A stretch of DNA of 64,000 nt from Saprospira grandis (GCF_027594745.1 NZ_CP110854.1:248001-312000), one strand, 5' to 3'. Positions 50,392 through 59,743 are shown, counted from the first letter of the stretch. Numbers and translations: made by a program. The notes: generated from the letters alone by a model not told the origin.

Positions 50392-50535
50392 GGGCCGAAG
50401 GCCCGCGGCTGAGGGATGGTAGCGGGTGGCGCAAAGCGCCAGACCCAGCTTTTGAGCGTAGCGAAAAAGCGCAGGGCCGAGCAGACCTGCGAGCCCGCGC
50501 ACAGCCCGACCCGCCCAAAGGGCGGGGCAGCCCCA
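50392..50535 (-). repeat. GC-rich intergenic repeat, copy 18
   Basis: GGGCCGAAGGCCCGCGGCTGA at left, GGCCGAGCAGACCTGCGAGC core, CCGCCCAAAGGGCGGGGCAG then CCCC at right. Its right arm (CCCGACCCGCCC) is shared with copy 20. Confidence 0.8.
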
Positions 50536-50631
50536 AATCAAAAAAAATAAAAGGACAATAAATAATATGCTGGCGGCCCCAGGCCAACGGCCCAAAGAAA
50601 AAGGCGAAAAAATATTATGCGCAAAAAATTG

Positions 50632-50639
50632 TAGCTTTG
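50632..50639 (+). promoter_or_regulatory. TAGCTTTG -7 box
   Basis: Exact TAnnTTTG match 47 bp before the lipoprotein ATG. The -33 element is unclear. Confidence 0.45.
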
Positions 50640-50686
50640 CCAAAAAGCGATGAGCTGCGTTTAGTATAAAAAGAATAGCTAGCGAT

Positions 50687-52153
50687 ATGAGATTAAAAAA
50701 GTATTCCTGGGCCTGTTTGGGCCTTTGTTTATTGTTCCTTCTGCCCTTTAGCGCCTGCCGAAAAGAGCAATTCTTAACGCAAGCGGGAGCAGATCTTCGC
50801 TTTGAACTGGATACCCTCAGTTTTGATACCGTCTTTACCGATATGGGCTCGGCCAGTAGGCGATTTAAGGTCTATAACCCACACAGCCAAACCCTAAAAA
50901 TTAGTCGGATTGAGCTAGCTGGAGGCGGAAGCTCCGATTTCAGTTTAAACATTGACGGCCAAAATGCCTTGGCCGTAGAAGACATCGAATTGGCGGGAGG
51001 CGATAGCCTGTATATCCTCGCTTCTGCCCGAATTGACCCCAATAATGGGGACGCTATACGGCTAGACTCTATTTTATTTGAGACCAACGGCAGCCAACAA
51101 AAGGTCTACTTAGAGGCCTATGGCTGGAACGCTATTTATCTTGGCCGAAGAGGCTACCAAACCCGCTTTGTCAATGAGCAAATCCAGCTAAACCCCGATA
51201 CCCCCTATATCTTTTTGGGCCAACTCTACTTTGATAGCAGTTCGGTACTGACCGTGCCTGCCGGAACAGAGGTATTCATGTTTGGGGGACCGACAAGTCG
51301 CCCCGGCGACCGAGCGACCATTGTCATCGGGCATAATTCCTCCATCAAAGTGAATGTAGGCGGCGACCTCAACCAGCCCGCCGAGTTCAAAACCCATCGA
51401 TTGGAGGAGGATTATCAGGATTTACCCTTTCAGCATGGGGGAATTTACCTCACGGCCCAAAGCGTGAACAACCAAATACATGGTTGCATTATTCGCAATG
51501 CGGTAGATGGAATCGTCATTGATTCTTTGGCCCCGAACCATCCTACGGTCAAGTTAGAGCTCAAGAAAAGCATGATCTATAATGTAGACCGCAGCTGTAT
51601 TTTGGCCCGTTTTAGTAGCCTTTGGGCCGAAAACTGTATCCTAGCTAACTCGAACCAATATAATTTCATCAATATTTTGGGCGGCGATTATACCTTTAGG
51701 CATTGTAATCTGATTAACTTTGGGACCAACCCCTTTGTGGGCCGCAATGAAGCCGTTTTGAGTATGCGTGACTTTGAAATCCGTTATGATGCCGATGGAA
51801 ATGAATTTCCAGTTACGGCGGATCTTCGCGCTCGCTTCCAAAACTCTATCGTCTATGGCAATCAGGCCGAAGAGATTGAGCTGGGCTCTTTAGAAGACTT
51901 TAGTGGCGGCGCCCAATGGGATTATGCCTTTGAACACTGCCTACTCAAGGTAGATACCTTTGCAACGGGGCAATTCAATTGCCTCATCAATCAAGAACCT
52001 TATTTTAGAGATTTAGAACTGTATGAGTACCAAATTGACAGCAGTGCCTCTCCGCTTATCAATGCTGGCATGCCGCTCAATCCGAGCCTAGCCGATGATG
52101 CAGAGAGCAAAGGGCGAGACGCCCAGCCCGATATTGGTGCCTATGAATTTTAA
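50687..52153 (+). CDS. lipoprotein with parallel beta-helix-like domain
   Basis: 488 residues. Lipoprotein signal with lipobox FSAC (Cys24). N-terminal beta-sandwich (DTLSFDTVFTDMGSASRRFKVYNPHSQTLKISRIELAGG) resembling an Ig-like choice-of-anchor module. From about residue 210 there are repeats typical of right-handed beta helices (IHGCIIRNAVDGIVIDSLAPN, SMIYNVDRSCILARFSS, AENCILANSNQYNFINILGG, FRHCNLINFG). The end is INAGMPLNPSLADDAE...QPDIGAYEF, a frequent end of such proteins. Probably outer-membrane or surface attached and binding or acting on polysaccharide. No active-site residues can be named. First gene of a tight three-gene operon. Confidence 0.85.
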   Translation: MRLKKYSWACLGLCLLFLLPFSACRKEQFLTQAGADLRFELDTLSFDTVFTDMGSASRRFKVYNPHSQTLKISRIELAGGGSSDFSLNIDGQNALAVEDIELAGGDSLYILASARIDPNNGDAIRLDSILFETNGSQQKVYLEAYGWNAIYLGRRGYQTRFVNEQIQLNPDTPYIFLGQLYFDSSSVLTVPAGTEVFMFGGPTSRPGDRATIVIGHNSSIKVNVGGDLNQPAEFKTHRLEEDYQDLPFQHGGIYLTAQSVNNQIHGCIIRNAVDGIVIDSLAPNHPTVKLELKKSMIYNVDRSCILARFSSLWAENCILANSNQYNFINILGGDYTFRHCNLINFGTNPFVGRNEAVLSMRDFEIRYDADGNEFPVTADLRARFQNSIVYGNQAEEIELGSLEDFSGGAQWDYAFEHCLLKVDTFATGQFNCLINQEPYFRDLELYEYQIDSSASPLINAGMPLNPSLADDAESKGRDAQPDIGAYEF

Positions 52154-52157
52154 AAGC

Positions 52158-52706
52158 ATGAAAACACTATTGCTCTTAGAGCCCCCTTATGCCGTCTACA
52201 GCCTAGAAGTAGAAGAATTGGCCTTGCAAGAAGACTATTACTACCTCTCGCTTAGCGATTTGTTTATGCAAGAAGCGGGAAGTAAGTCGGCTTTGGGCCA
52301 AAGCTTGGGCGAGCTAGATGCCAAGGACCGTTATAAGCAGCTGATGCAAAGCAAATTGCGCAAACTCCCCCGCAATATTAAGGCGGGCTGGTTGCTAGAC
52401 CCCGATTGCATTTCTTCTTTGGAGGAGGCGCAGGCCCTTAAAGAGTTGTTGGAAGAACTCAACCACCCTTTAGATGCCATCATCATTGGGCAGGCCACTG
52501 CCGAAAACCTCTTGGCGGAGGTCCCCGATTATGAGGACAAAGAAACTGCTGCCGAAGAAATCAAAGACTATTTTGTAAAGCTTTTACCTGGCATCCTTCA
52601 AATTTTTCCCGAGGTTCCTCAGCTAGAACTAAGTGAGCAAGACGACTGGAAGGCCCTACACAAGCAAATTCGCAAACTGCTTCGCGGAACGACCCAAGAA
52701 AACTAA
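52158..52706 (+). CDS. adenylate-kinase-like protein lacking the P-loop (pseudoenzyme candidate)
   Basis: Start taken at 52158 (MKTLLLLEPP, 182 aa), 4 bp after the preceding stop; the frame opens at 52095 inside the lipoprotein gene. The protein follows adenylate kinase step by step: YLSLSDLFMQEAGSKSALGQSL parallels HISTGDLLR.....SELG..L, KAGWLLDPDCISSLEEAQAL parallels GFLLDGFPRTLAQAEAL, NHPLDAIIIGQATAENLLAEV parallels the next strand, and the C-terminus parallels the last helices. But the place of GxPGxGKGT reads LLEPPYAVYSLE, with no Gly-rich loop or Lys, and the LID is missing. It probably does not bind ATP in the usual way. Role unknown; possibly structural or regulatory. Confidence 0.75.
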   Translation: MKTLLLLEPPYAVYSLEVEELALQEDYYYLSLSDLFMQEAGSKSALGQSLGELDAKDRYKQLMQSKLRKLPRNIKAGWLLDPDCISSLEEAQALKELLEELNHPLDAIIIGQATAENLLAEVPDYEDKETAAEEIKDYFVKLLPGILQIFPEVPQLELSEQDDWKALHKQIRKLLRGTTQEN

Positions 52707-52711
52707 GCTTC

Positions 52712-54151
52712 ATGTATTCCCCCTCTTCCACTAGGGCCAAAGGCTTTGTATATAGCTGTTTGGCCCTAAGTTTTTTAGCCTTGGCGGCTTATAAAGCCTA
52801 TTTTTTGGCCTTCACCCATGATGAAAGCCTTAGTTATTTAGACTATGTGATTGGCCGCAATAGCTGGGAGGTCATTAGTTTTGCCCATCATGCTTCGGCC
52901 AATAATCATCCGCTCAACAGTTTGTTGATGAAGGGCTGCAATACCCTTTTTGGAGCTGCAGAATGGGCTTTGCGGCTGCCCAATCTCTTGGCGGGAGCCC
53001 TATTTGCCTATGCGATTTGGCGGCTTCTACAGGCTTTGCCTCGCCTTTCGCTTCCGCTCTTTTTCTTGGGCGGCAGTTGGCTTTTGGGTCAGGCTTATTT
53101 CAATGATTTTTTCTCTTTGGCCAGAGGCTACGGCCTTTCTTATGGTTTTTTCTTGCTGGCTTTTGCCCAATTATACCTCCTGAAGTCGAGCCTAAAAGGC
53201 TTGGCGGCTGCCCTGCTCTTGGCCTGCCTTTCGGTTTATGCCAATTTCTCTCAATTGATTCCGCTCTTGGCCCTTTTGGCCAGTTATACGCTCTATCAGT
53301 TATTATTTGGTCCAAACCGCAAAGCCCATCTCTTTGCCCAATTGGGCCTGATGGGTTTGGGGCTGCTTGGGCTTGGCGCCGCTATTGCTGGCCCTATTTC
53401 GGGCCTAATTGAACGCAAAGAACTCTATTTTGGGGGAGAAAAAGGGCTGCTACAAGACACGATCGGCTCTTTGGCCAAGCATCAATTGCAGGGCCTTGGG
53501 CTAGAACAATATAGTTTCTTGCTCTACTATGCCTATCCTCTTTTGCTGCTTTTGGGCCTGCTCTTTTTAGTCCTAAAACGAAAGGAAAATAGCCCCATTT
53601 ACCGCCTCATCTTTATGAGTAGCCTCTTGCTCAGCCTCATGAGCATCGGCCATATTTTGGCCCACAAACTCTTTGGGGTCCGCTTCCTTATTGATCGTAC
53701 GGCCCTCATTTACCTGCCCTTTATCCAACTACTCAGCTTTGCGCTATTTGCGGCTTTGGTCCAAAAATGGCGGCTGCAAAGCTGGCTAGCGGGCGGTTTT
53801 TCCCTGCTGCAGCTCTATATCTTTGCGCAAAGCTGGCAGCCCCATGCTTTTCGAGAATGGACCTACGAGCAAGACAATAAAGCCATCCTTGCTGCGGTCT
53901 CTGAATTGGCCCAAAAGGAGCAAAAAACCTATAGCTTAGGGACCTACTGGCTCAATTTGCCCAGTTTCCGCTACTACCAGCAAAGGGGCTGCTACCCAGG
54001 CATCCAACTGATGAACTATCGCGCAGAATTTGACGCCCAAGCCCATTTCGATTTCTACTACATTTATGCGCCCTATGGCTATGAGGCCCTAAAACAGGAC
54101 TATCGCCCTTATCAAACCTTTGCAGAAGGGCAACTTTTTAGGCATAGATAA
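52712..54151 (+). CDS. GT-C-type membrane glycosyltransferase-like protein
   Basis: 479 residues with about eleven membrane helices. Near the N-terminus the first periplasmic loop has FLAFTHDESLSYLDYVIG (acidic pair after the first helix, as in GT39/ArnT-like GT-C enzymes) and HHASANNHPLNSLLMKGCNTLFGAAEWALRLPNLLAGAL, matching the GT-C pattern H..L.......G..ewalRlp. The C-terminal periplasmic tail includes TYWLNLPSFRYYQQ and the closing YGYEALKQDYR. It likely moves a sugar from a polyprenyl-phosphate donor onto a glycan or protein. Starts 5 bp after the preceding gene, same operon. Confidence 0.8.
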   Translation: MYSPSSTRAKGFVYSCLALSFLALAAYKAYFLAFTHDESLSYLDYVIGRNSWEVISFAHHASANNHPLNSLLMKGCNTLFGAAEWALRLPNLLAGALFAYAIWRLLQALPRLSLPLFFLGGSWLLGQAYFNDFFSLARGYGLSYGFFLLAFAQLYLLKSSLKGLAAALLLACLSVYANFSQLIPLLALLASYTLYQLLFGPNRKAHLFAQLGLMGLGLLGLGAAIAGPISGLIERKELYFGGEKGLLQDTIGSLAKHQLQGLGLEQYSFLLYYAYPLLLLLGLLFLVLKRKENSPIYRLIFMSSLLLSLMSIGHILAHKLFGVRFLIDRTALIYLPFIQLLSFALFAALVQKWRLQSWLAGGFSLLQLYIFAQSWQPHAFREWTYEQDNKAILAAVSELAQKEQKTYSLGTYWLNLPSFRYYQQRGCYPGIQLMNYRAEFDAQAHFDFYYIYAPYGYEALKQDYRPYQTFAEGQLFRHR

Positions 54152-54159
54152 AGCAAAAG

Positions 54160-54195
54160 GCCTAATCTCTACAGACTAGACCTTTCTTTTCTTTT
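54160..54195 (+). terminator. possible terminator of the three-gene operon
   Basis: Imperfect stem AAAGGCCTAATCT / AGACTAGACCTTT (two mismatches) followed by TTTCTTTTCTTTT. Confidence 0.45.
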
Positions 54196-54380
54196 GGGGC
54201 CCGCGGCCGCCCTTCAATTTGGGGCGGCCGCCGCTATGCTGCGCCGCTCGCAGTTCTGCTCGGCCCTGCGTTTTTTTTCGCTTTGCTCAAAAAAACTGGG
54301 TCTGGCCTTCGGCCACGGCTGCGCAGCGCTGGGCCGTTCTGGCCTGCGGCCAGTGGGGGCTTCGCCCCCAGCTTAGCGGA
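54196..54380 (+). repeat. GC-rich intergenic repeat, copy 19
   Basis: Starts TTTTGGGGCCCGCGGCCGCC, includes CTCAAAAAAACTGGGTCTGG and CGCTGCGCAGCGCTGGGCCG, then an extra GGCTTCGCCCCC arm. Its right end reaches the capA-like stop codon at 54373, one of the few copies tight against genes on both sides. Confidence 0.8.
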
Positions 54381-55644
54381 TCCTTGGCCGAAAATTATGC
54401 TTTCTGGGGGGCAGGGGCGTAAGGACCGAATCAATGGGGGGAAAGCCCTGCCAGTAAGTAGCGGGCAAAAAGCGCTCTTGGCCTGCCCCTTGGGCCAAAT
54501 TCTTTTGATTACGGAGATAAGTGGCTTTCATTCTGGCCCATTCCGCCTGAGGCAACTGGGCAAAATTGCTGCTATCTGCCAAAAGGGCCGAGATAGGCAA
54601 TAAAGTATAGACCCAATCGGCTACGGGCTTTTGTTTATAGTGGTGAATATGTCGCCAAATAGGGATATAATTGGCTCCTTTGGGCTGTAGCTCTCCCGTA
54701 AAGCGGTTTTTCTGAAAATCCAGCTCTAGGATTAGCCCAATGTCGGTATTGGGGCGAAACTGATTAGAGATAAAATTACCGAGAGAGTAGGCGGTAAACT
54801 GTCCGCTGCTGCTATCACGGGCCAAGGGCTGCAAAACATGGGGATGTCCCCCAATAATAAGGTCTACCCCTTCTTTTCTTAGCCAAGCTTCCCATTTTTG
54901 CTGTTCTCGGTTGGGCTGTAGTTGATATTCTAGGCCCCAATGAGCTAGAGCAACAATTAAATCGGGCTTTTGGGCCTTAGCTTTGGCAATATCTGCTCTA
55001 ATTTCTAGGCTATCCATCAAATTGACGATACCTGGTTTGCGGGTTGGGATGCCATTGGTTCCATAGGTAAAAGAGAGCACCGCCAGGCGCAGCGCTACAC
55101 TATCCTTTTGCAGTTCATAAACTAGCGGATAAATCGCTTTTCGTTCTGTGCTATCTCTAAAGCTGCCCGTATGGGCCAAATTTAGGCTATCCAGAACATC
55201 TAGGGTATGTTGTAGGCCATAATCAAAGTTATCATTTGTGTGATTATTGGCTGTAGACAGCAGATCGAAGCCTGCTGCCTTAATAAAATGGGCCAGGGTA
55301 TCGGGCGAGCGGAACATGGGGTAGCCGCTAAAATTATTCTTATCGTTTAGGGTCAGCTCCAAATTCAGAATGGCCAAATCCGCCGAATCGATGAGGGGGC
55401 GGAGATAGCGAAAAGCGGGTTCATAATCAAACTGCCCAGAGGCGGGATCATAAGCGGCGCGGATTTGGTCCCCATGCTGCATGAAATCGCCTACGGCAAG
55501 GAATCTAAAGTTGACAAAGGTATCTAGGGGGAGCGGAGGCGCTTGGCTACTGTCCTTAGTGGTCCTTTGGTTTTCTACAATTTGGGCGGGTTCGCAGGCC
55601 CAAAAGAGGAGCAAACAAAGAGAGAGGGGGAGAAAATACTTCAT
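54373..55644 (-). CDS. CapA-family (PGA_cap metallophosphatase-like) lipoprotein
   Basis: Start taken at 55644 (MKYFLPLSLCLLLFWAC, 423 aa, lipobox LFWAC); the open frame continues to 55836 only through a GC-rich repeat. CapA domain: FRFLAVGDFMQHG, LRPLIDSADLAILNLELTLND, GYPMFRSPDTLAHFIKAAGFDLLSTANNHTNDNFDYG, LIVALAHWGLEYQLQPNREQQ and VDLIIGGHPHVLQPL. The Asp, Asn-His, His-x-Gly and Gly-His-x-His sites fit a metallophosphoesterase-like fold. CapA proteins take part in poly-gamma-glutamate or capsule export, but the single-gene context makes the true substrate unclear. Confidence 0.9.
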   Translation of the reverse strand: MKYFLPLSLCLLLFWACEPAQIVENQRTTKDSSQAPPLPLDTFVNFRFLAVGDFMQHGDQIRAAYDPASGQFDYEPAFRYLRPLIDSADLAILNLELTLNDKNNFSGYPMFRSPDTLAHFIKAAGFDLLSTANNHTNDNFDYGLQHTLDVLDSLNLAHTGSFRDSTERKAIYPLVYELQKDSVALRLAVLSFTYGTNGIPTRKPGIVNLMDSLEIRADIAKAKAQKPDLIVALAHWGLEYQLQPNREQQKWEAWLRKEGVDLIIGGHPHVLQPLARDSSSGQFTAYSLGNFISNQFRPNTDIGLILELDFQKNRFTGELQPKGANYIPIWRHIHHYKQKPVADWVYTLLPISALLADSSNFAQLPQAEWARMKATYLRNQKNLAQGAGQERFLPATYWQGFPPIDSVLTPLPPRKHNFRPRIR

Positions 55645-55685
55645 AAACGGAAATTGAGTAAAAGGGAAAAGTTTTTGGGTGTAGA

Positions 55686-55836
55686 GGCGCGCAGCGCCTG
55701 GCTGAGGGATGGAAAGCAGGGCCGCCGCAGGCGGCAGACCCAAGGCTTTTGCAGCGCAGCGAAAAAGCCTGCAGGGCCGAGCAGACCTGCGAGCTGCGGC
55801 ACAGCCCGACCCGCCCGCAGGGCGGGGCAGCCCCAA
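55686..55836 (-). repeat. GC-rich intergenic repeat, copy 20
   Basis: GCGCGCAGCGCCTGGCTGAGG at left, GGGCCGAGCAGACCTGCGAGC core, CCCGCAGGGCGGGGCAGCCCC at right, 14 bp from the histidine kinase stop. Confidence 0.8.
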
Positions 55837-55849
55837 ATCCTTCAGTTTG

Positions 55850-58800
55850 TTAATCTTGTTTAAAAAGCGGGAGGCGGATATAGAAATCTGTGCCTTGGCC
55901 CTCTTCTGTTTCGAAATAGATTTCGCCTTGCATCGCCCGAATCATCTTGCGGCACATAGACAAGCCGATGCCCGTGCCCGAAGATTTGGTGGTAAAATAG
56001 GGGACAAAAATGCGTTTGCGTTGTTCTTCGGGGATGCCGCAGCCATTATCTCGGACAAGGACCAGGGCGTCTTCGCCGGCCTGTTCCAATTGGATTTGCA
56101 CCCGTCCTTTTTGTTCTTCGGGAATAGCTTGGATTGCATTTTTGACCAAATTATTGAGGATGCGCAGCATTTGGCTACGGTCGGCCCAAACGGCTAATTG
56201 AGGCAAGGGCGAGAGCAGTTCGATTTCGGTTTCGCTTTCATTTTCCTGAAAGAGCTGTTGGATAGACTGCAGCATTTCGTCTAGGGCGATCACCTCATTT
56301 TCTGGGGGCGGCATCTTGGCGAAGTTAGAAAACTCGGAAGCAATGCGGGCCAGATTATCAATTTGTTCCACCAGAGCCTTAGAGATGCGGGGCATCATTT
56401 GCTGGGCTTTTTCGGGACTTTTCTGGGCGGCTCTTTCTAGCAGTTGTAATTGCAACTTCATGGGAGTCAGGGGATTTTTAATTTCGTGTGCCACCTGTTT
56501 GGCCATATCTCGCCAGGCCGACTCCCTTTGGCTTTGAGCCAATTTCTCGGAGCTCTCTTCTAGGGCCAGCAGCATTTCATTAAAGCGGCGGACAAAATCT
56601 CCGATTTCATCTCGGCCCTTCCATTCTAGTTGTTCGTTCTTCTCGCCCACCTTAATCAGGCGCAACTTCTCGCCAATTAGCGAGAGCGGGCGGGTGACCG
56701 AATTGGCAATTAGGAAAGCCACCCCAGCGGCTAAAATTAGGAAAATCACATAGACATTGAGCAGGGCCCCGAGGAACTCCGCCACATCCTGCGAGCGGAT
56801 ATTATTGCTACCGGCCAAATCATAGGGCAGATTGAGAAAAGCGATAATATTATTTTCCTCATCTCGCAGCGGCACATAGCCAGAGAGATACTCTAGATTG
56901 TTAATTGTTTCTCTTTGGGGATAATTATCGAGTTGTTCGAAGCGCATTTTTCGGTAAGCCAGGGGATCCATCTGTCGGCTGAGCAGGCGGCGTTCAAAAA
57001 TGGCATCTTCAGAAGAGGACAAAAGCTGGCCATTGAGGCCATAGACATTCACATCAATTTTGTGAATATTGGCCAGATCCTTTGCATCGGGAATCAGTTG
57101 GCTAGAATCGGGGCGATTGACAATTTGCCAGCTAGCGGTTTTGGCTGTACTAGCAATTTTTCGTTCTAGGCGTTGTTTGTGGTAATCATTATATTCATTT
57201 TGGAAGTAGAAAATCGTGACCACCCCAATAGCGATAAAAGAGAAGAGGCTCACCAAGACAATCCCCTGTTGGATGCGTTCTCGCAAAGAGGCCTTAAACT
57301 CAATCACAATAGGTTGCCATTGGAACAAATACTTCATAGCGGCTAGGCTAATAAAGAGCAGGAAAAGCAAGAGAAAGCCAATACAAAAGATATAAGAAAA
57401 GAGGCTAAAGGGTTGCAGCCAGGAAGTTGCTTGCAGAGCCACTAGGCCTAGGTAACTTCGTTCATCTTGGTAGAGCAGATAAGTTTTATCGCCTTTTTTC
57501 TTGCGTAAAAATTGCTTGGGTTCGGGCAACTCCTCATCAATAGCCAGATAGGCGGCAAAATCGCCATCTTTGCTCAGCACCCTTTGGTTGCCCTTATAGA
57601 GTGCATACTCAAAATTGCCGTAGGTTTGTTCTAGGCGGCTTTTGGGCAGAGAGAGCAGCTCGACATAGATTGAGTTTTGGCTATCCTCCTCCTTCGGGCG
57701 GAGTTCGAGGACAATTCGGCCCAAGAGCTTATTGCCCTCCCGCAGTTCTAGGTCGGCATAATAGACAAAGCGGCCTGATTTCTCTGAGTAGAAATAGAGA
57801 TTGGGGCTAGCCATTTTCTGCGAGCGTTCAAAAATATCTTTTAATTGGCCATAAGGGAGTTGCTCTCCTTTTTTTGGCAAATTCAGGCTATTGTAGAGAT
57901 AGATATTATAATCGTAGCGGCCAAAAAAGGCATTATCCAGATAAAGGTAGGTCAGGCGATCGACCACCTGACTATAAGGGATATAAAGCGAGCTAAAATA
58001 GACCTTAAAGAAATTATCGTTGAGCAATTTGGGCTCTAATTCTAAGAAAGCTTCTTCTACCTTGGGGTCTTGTTCAAAGGTAAGGACCTTAAGAAAGTCT
58101 TGGCGGAGGGCCAGATTTTTTTCATGATTGGCCTGTTCGATAAGCAGGGTCCCTACCCCACTAAAAAAGAGCAGCCAAACGGTAAGCCACATAAAGGTCA
58201 GTTGTTTTTCCTGCACAAACCAAAGCAGCAAAATGCCAAAGGCAATCACAAAGGCTGCCAGGGCCAAAACATAGAAAATGGGCAGGCCCATGCTCAGGCC
58301 TAGGGCGGCGCCAAAAAGCAGACAGATTAACAGATAGCTTGCTTGCTGTAAGTAGCTCCAATTTAAGACCGCCAGCATGCGATACAACTTATTGACCAAG
58401 AGAAAATAGGAGAAGAAAAGGACCACTAGGGCCAGCATAGCCAAAAAAGAGGGAGCATCCACCCTAGTCGAGTTTTCAAACTCCAAATAGACATTGGCAT
58501 TGAGCACAATATCTCGGAGCGTAAACTCTAGAGCAAGGAAACCGCCCACCAAAACCGAAAAGATAAAAAGGGCCAGGCCATTTTTCCGCCAGCTACTCCA
58601 GCTTCTAATCGCCTGTTCCTGCCAGTTGGCCAAAATAAAAATCAGCAGGGCCACAATCCAGCCCAAATCGAGGAGTAAATCGCCTAAGGCATAATACCAA
58701 AGCGAGTCATCATCTGATAATTTAAAGCTAAAGAGCGGCAAATCGTGGGTTAGTCGAGGCAGCTCGGTATAAACCCCTAGCAGGCGTAGGCTGAGGCTAC

Positions 58801-59563
58801 CGAACAAAAAGAAAAGGGTGCCCAACAACTGCCCCTTTTGCCGAGTGAGTTGGGCGGCTAGGCGAAAAAGCAGGGCGATCCAGCAAAAAGCCCCTAATAA
58901 ATAAAGGGCCAAAGCCCCATAGGCCGAGTCTCGGTAGGGAAAATTGGGTTGTTCCTCCAAGCGCAAATACGTTAGGCCCAAATCATCTAGGACTAGCTGC
59001 GCCGAACTATCGGTACTTGGGCGAACATACTCTCCAAACTCCTCTGACATCAGCGGAAAATTATTGTCTAGATAGCCATTTTGCACCGGGAAACGTAGGT
59101 AGACTGGCAAGAGGCCCAATAAGGTATAGCGATACTCCTGCTGGTTCAAAATCACCTTAAAAGGGCGCTTAATCATCAGGTACTTAGAGCCCGCCATATC
59201 CATAATACGGCGCTCTGGCTTACTTTTATAGCGCACATCGGTCTGGTAGGGCTCCACCTTATTGTTGTTCCAATAAATCAGCGAATCGCTTTCATTATAA
59301 ATCAAAAGCGTATAGGGCAGGGCATTATAAACCGCCAAACTATCCTCGGACCATTCATTATCTACCGAGCGCATCAGAAACTCTCGGCGTTCAACTCGCT
59401 GCTCTAAATCCTGCTCCCAAAAGGCCAATTGACTGGCTAATTCTTGGGCTGCTTCTGGCAAATCTGGCGATCGGTAGGCCCAATTCTCTAAGGTATTTGC
59501 CGAGAGGATAAACAGCAAACCCAAAAGGAAAATAAAGCTAGGCCAAAATATGGTTCGTTTCAT
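55850..59563 (-). CDS. very large NtrY-like membrane sensor histidine kinase
   Basis: 1237 residues. N-terminal helix and periplasmic segment (about 10-220), a run of about ten membrane helices (about 225-480), a second long extracytoplasmic segment, another helix pair, a second sensor segment and a last helix. Then comes HAMP (LIANSVTRPLSLIGEKL...EWKGRDEIGDFVRRFNEM). The kinase core has phospho-acceptor His1026 in QVAHEIKNPLTPMKL, N box NNLVKNAIQAIPEE (about 1138-1145), G1 VRDNGCGIP, F box YFTTKSSGTGIGLSMCRKMI. The HEIKNPLTPMKL box is of the NtrY type. No response regulator is adjacent, so it is an orphan; the signal is unknown. Length is well above the usual 400-800. Confidence 0.92.
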   Translation of the reverse strand: MKRTIFWPSFIFLLGLLFILSANTLENWAYRSPDLPEAAQELASQLAFWEQDLEQRVERREFLMRSVDNEWSEDSLAVYNALPYTLLIYNESDSLIYWNNNKVEPYQTDVRYKSKPERRIMDMAGSKYLMIKRPFKVILNQQEYRYTLLGLLPVYLRFPVQNGYLDNNFPLMSEEFGEYVRPSTDSSAQLVLDDLGLTYLRLEEQPNFPYRDSAYGALALYLLGAFCWIALLFRLAAQLTRQKGQLLGTLFFLFGSLSLRLLGVYTELPRLTHDLPLFSFKLSDDDSLWYYALGDLLLDLGWIVALLIFILANWQEQAIRSWSSWRKNGLALFIFSVLVGGFLALEFTLRDIVLNANVYLEFENSTRVDAPSFLAMLALVVLFFSYFLLVNKLYRMLAVLNWSYLQQASYLLICLLFGAALGLSMGLPIFYVLALAAFVIAFGILLLWFVQEKQLTFMWLTVWLLFFSGVGTLLIEQANHEKNLALRQDFLKVLTFEQDPKVEEAFLELEPKLLNDNFFKVYFSSLYIPYSQVVDRLTYLYLDNAFFGRYDYNIYLYNSLNLPKKGEQLPYGQLKDIFERSQKMASPNLYFYSEKSGRFVYYADLELREGNKLLGRIVLELRPKEEDSQNSIYVELLSLPKSRLEQTYGNFEYALYKGNQRVLSKDGDFAAYLAIDEELPEPKQFLRKKKGDKTYLLYQDERSYLGLVALQATSWLQPFSLFSYIFCIGFLLLFLLFISLAAMKYLFQWQPIVIEFKASLRERIQQGIVLVSLFSFIAIGVVTIFYFQNEYNDYHKQRLERKIASTAKTASWQIVNRPDSSQLIPDAKDLANIHKIDVNVYGLNGQLLSSSEDAIFERRLLSRQMDPLAYRKMRFEQLDNYPQRETINNLEYLSGYVPLRDEENNIIAFLNLPYDLAGSNNIRSQDVAEFLGALLNVYVIFLILAAGVAFLIANSVTRPLSLIGEKLRLIKVGEKNEQLEWKGRDEIGDFVRRFNEMLLALEESSEKLAQSQRESAWRDMAKQVAHEIKNPLTPMKLQLQLLERAAQKSPEKAQQMMPRISKALVEQIDNLARIASEFSNFAKMPPPENEVIALDEMLQSIQQLFQENESETEIELLSPLPQLAVWADRSQMLRILNNLVKNAIQAIPEEQKGRVQIQLEQAGEDALVLVRDNGCGIPEEQRKRIFVPYFTTKSSGTGIGLSMCRKMIRAMQGEIYFETEEGQGTDFYIRLPLFKQD

Positions 59564-59589
59564 GATGAAGCTAGACTAGATGATGATGA

Positions 59590-59743
59590 TGGGCCTCCTG
59601 CCTGCGGCAGGCGGTTACTCCCTTTGGTCGTCGAAGACGCCCTAAAGGGCTTGTTGTCGTTTCGGGGCTCGCTGCTCGCTCTGGCCTGCGGCCACCCCTG
59701 CACATCGCTAAGCCGTTTTGGCCTGCGGCCAATAGGGGCGACT
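59590..59743 (+). repeat. GC-rich intergenic repeat, copy 21
   Basis: Preceded by (GAT)n text and starting GGGCCTCCTGCC. Holds the CTCCCTTTGGTCGTCG and CCCTAAAGGGCTTGTTGTCG block shared, in reverse, with copies 5 and 11. 27 bp before the histidine kinase start. Confidence 0.75.
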
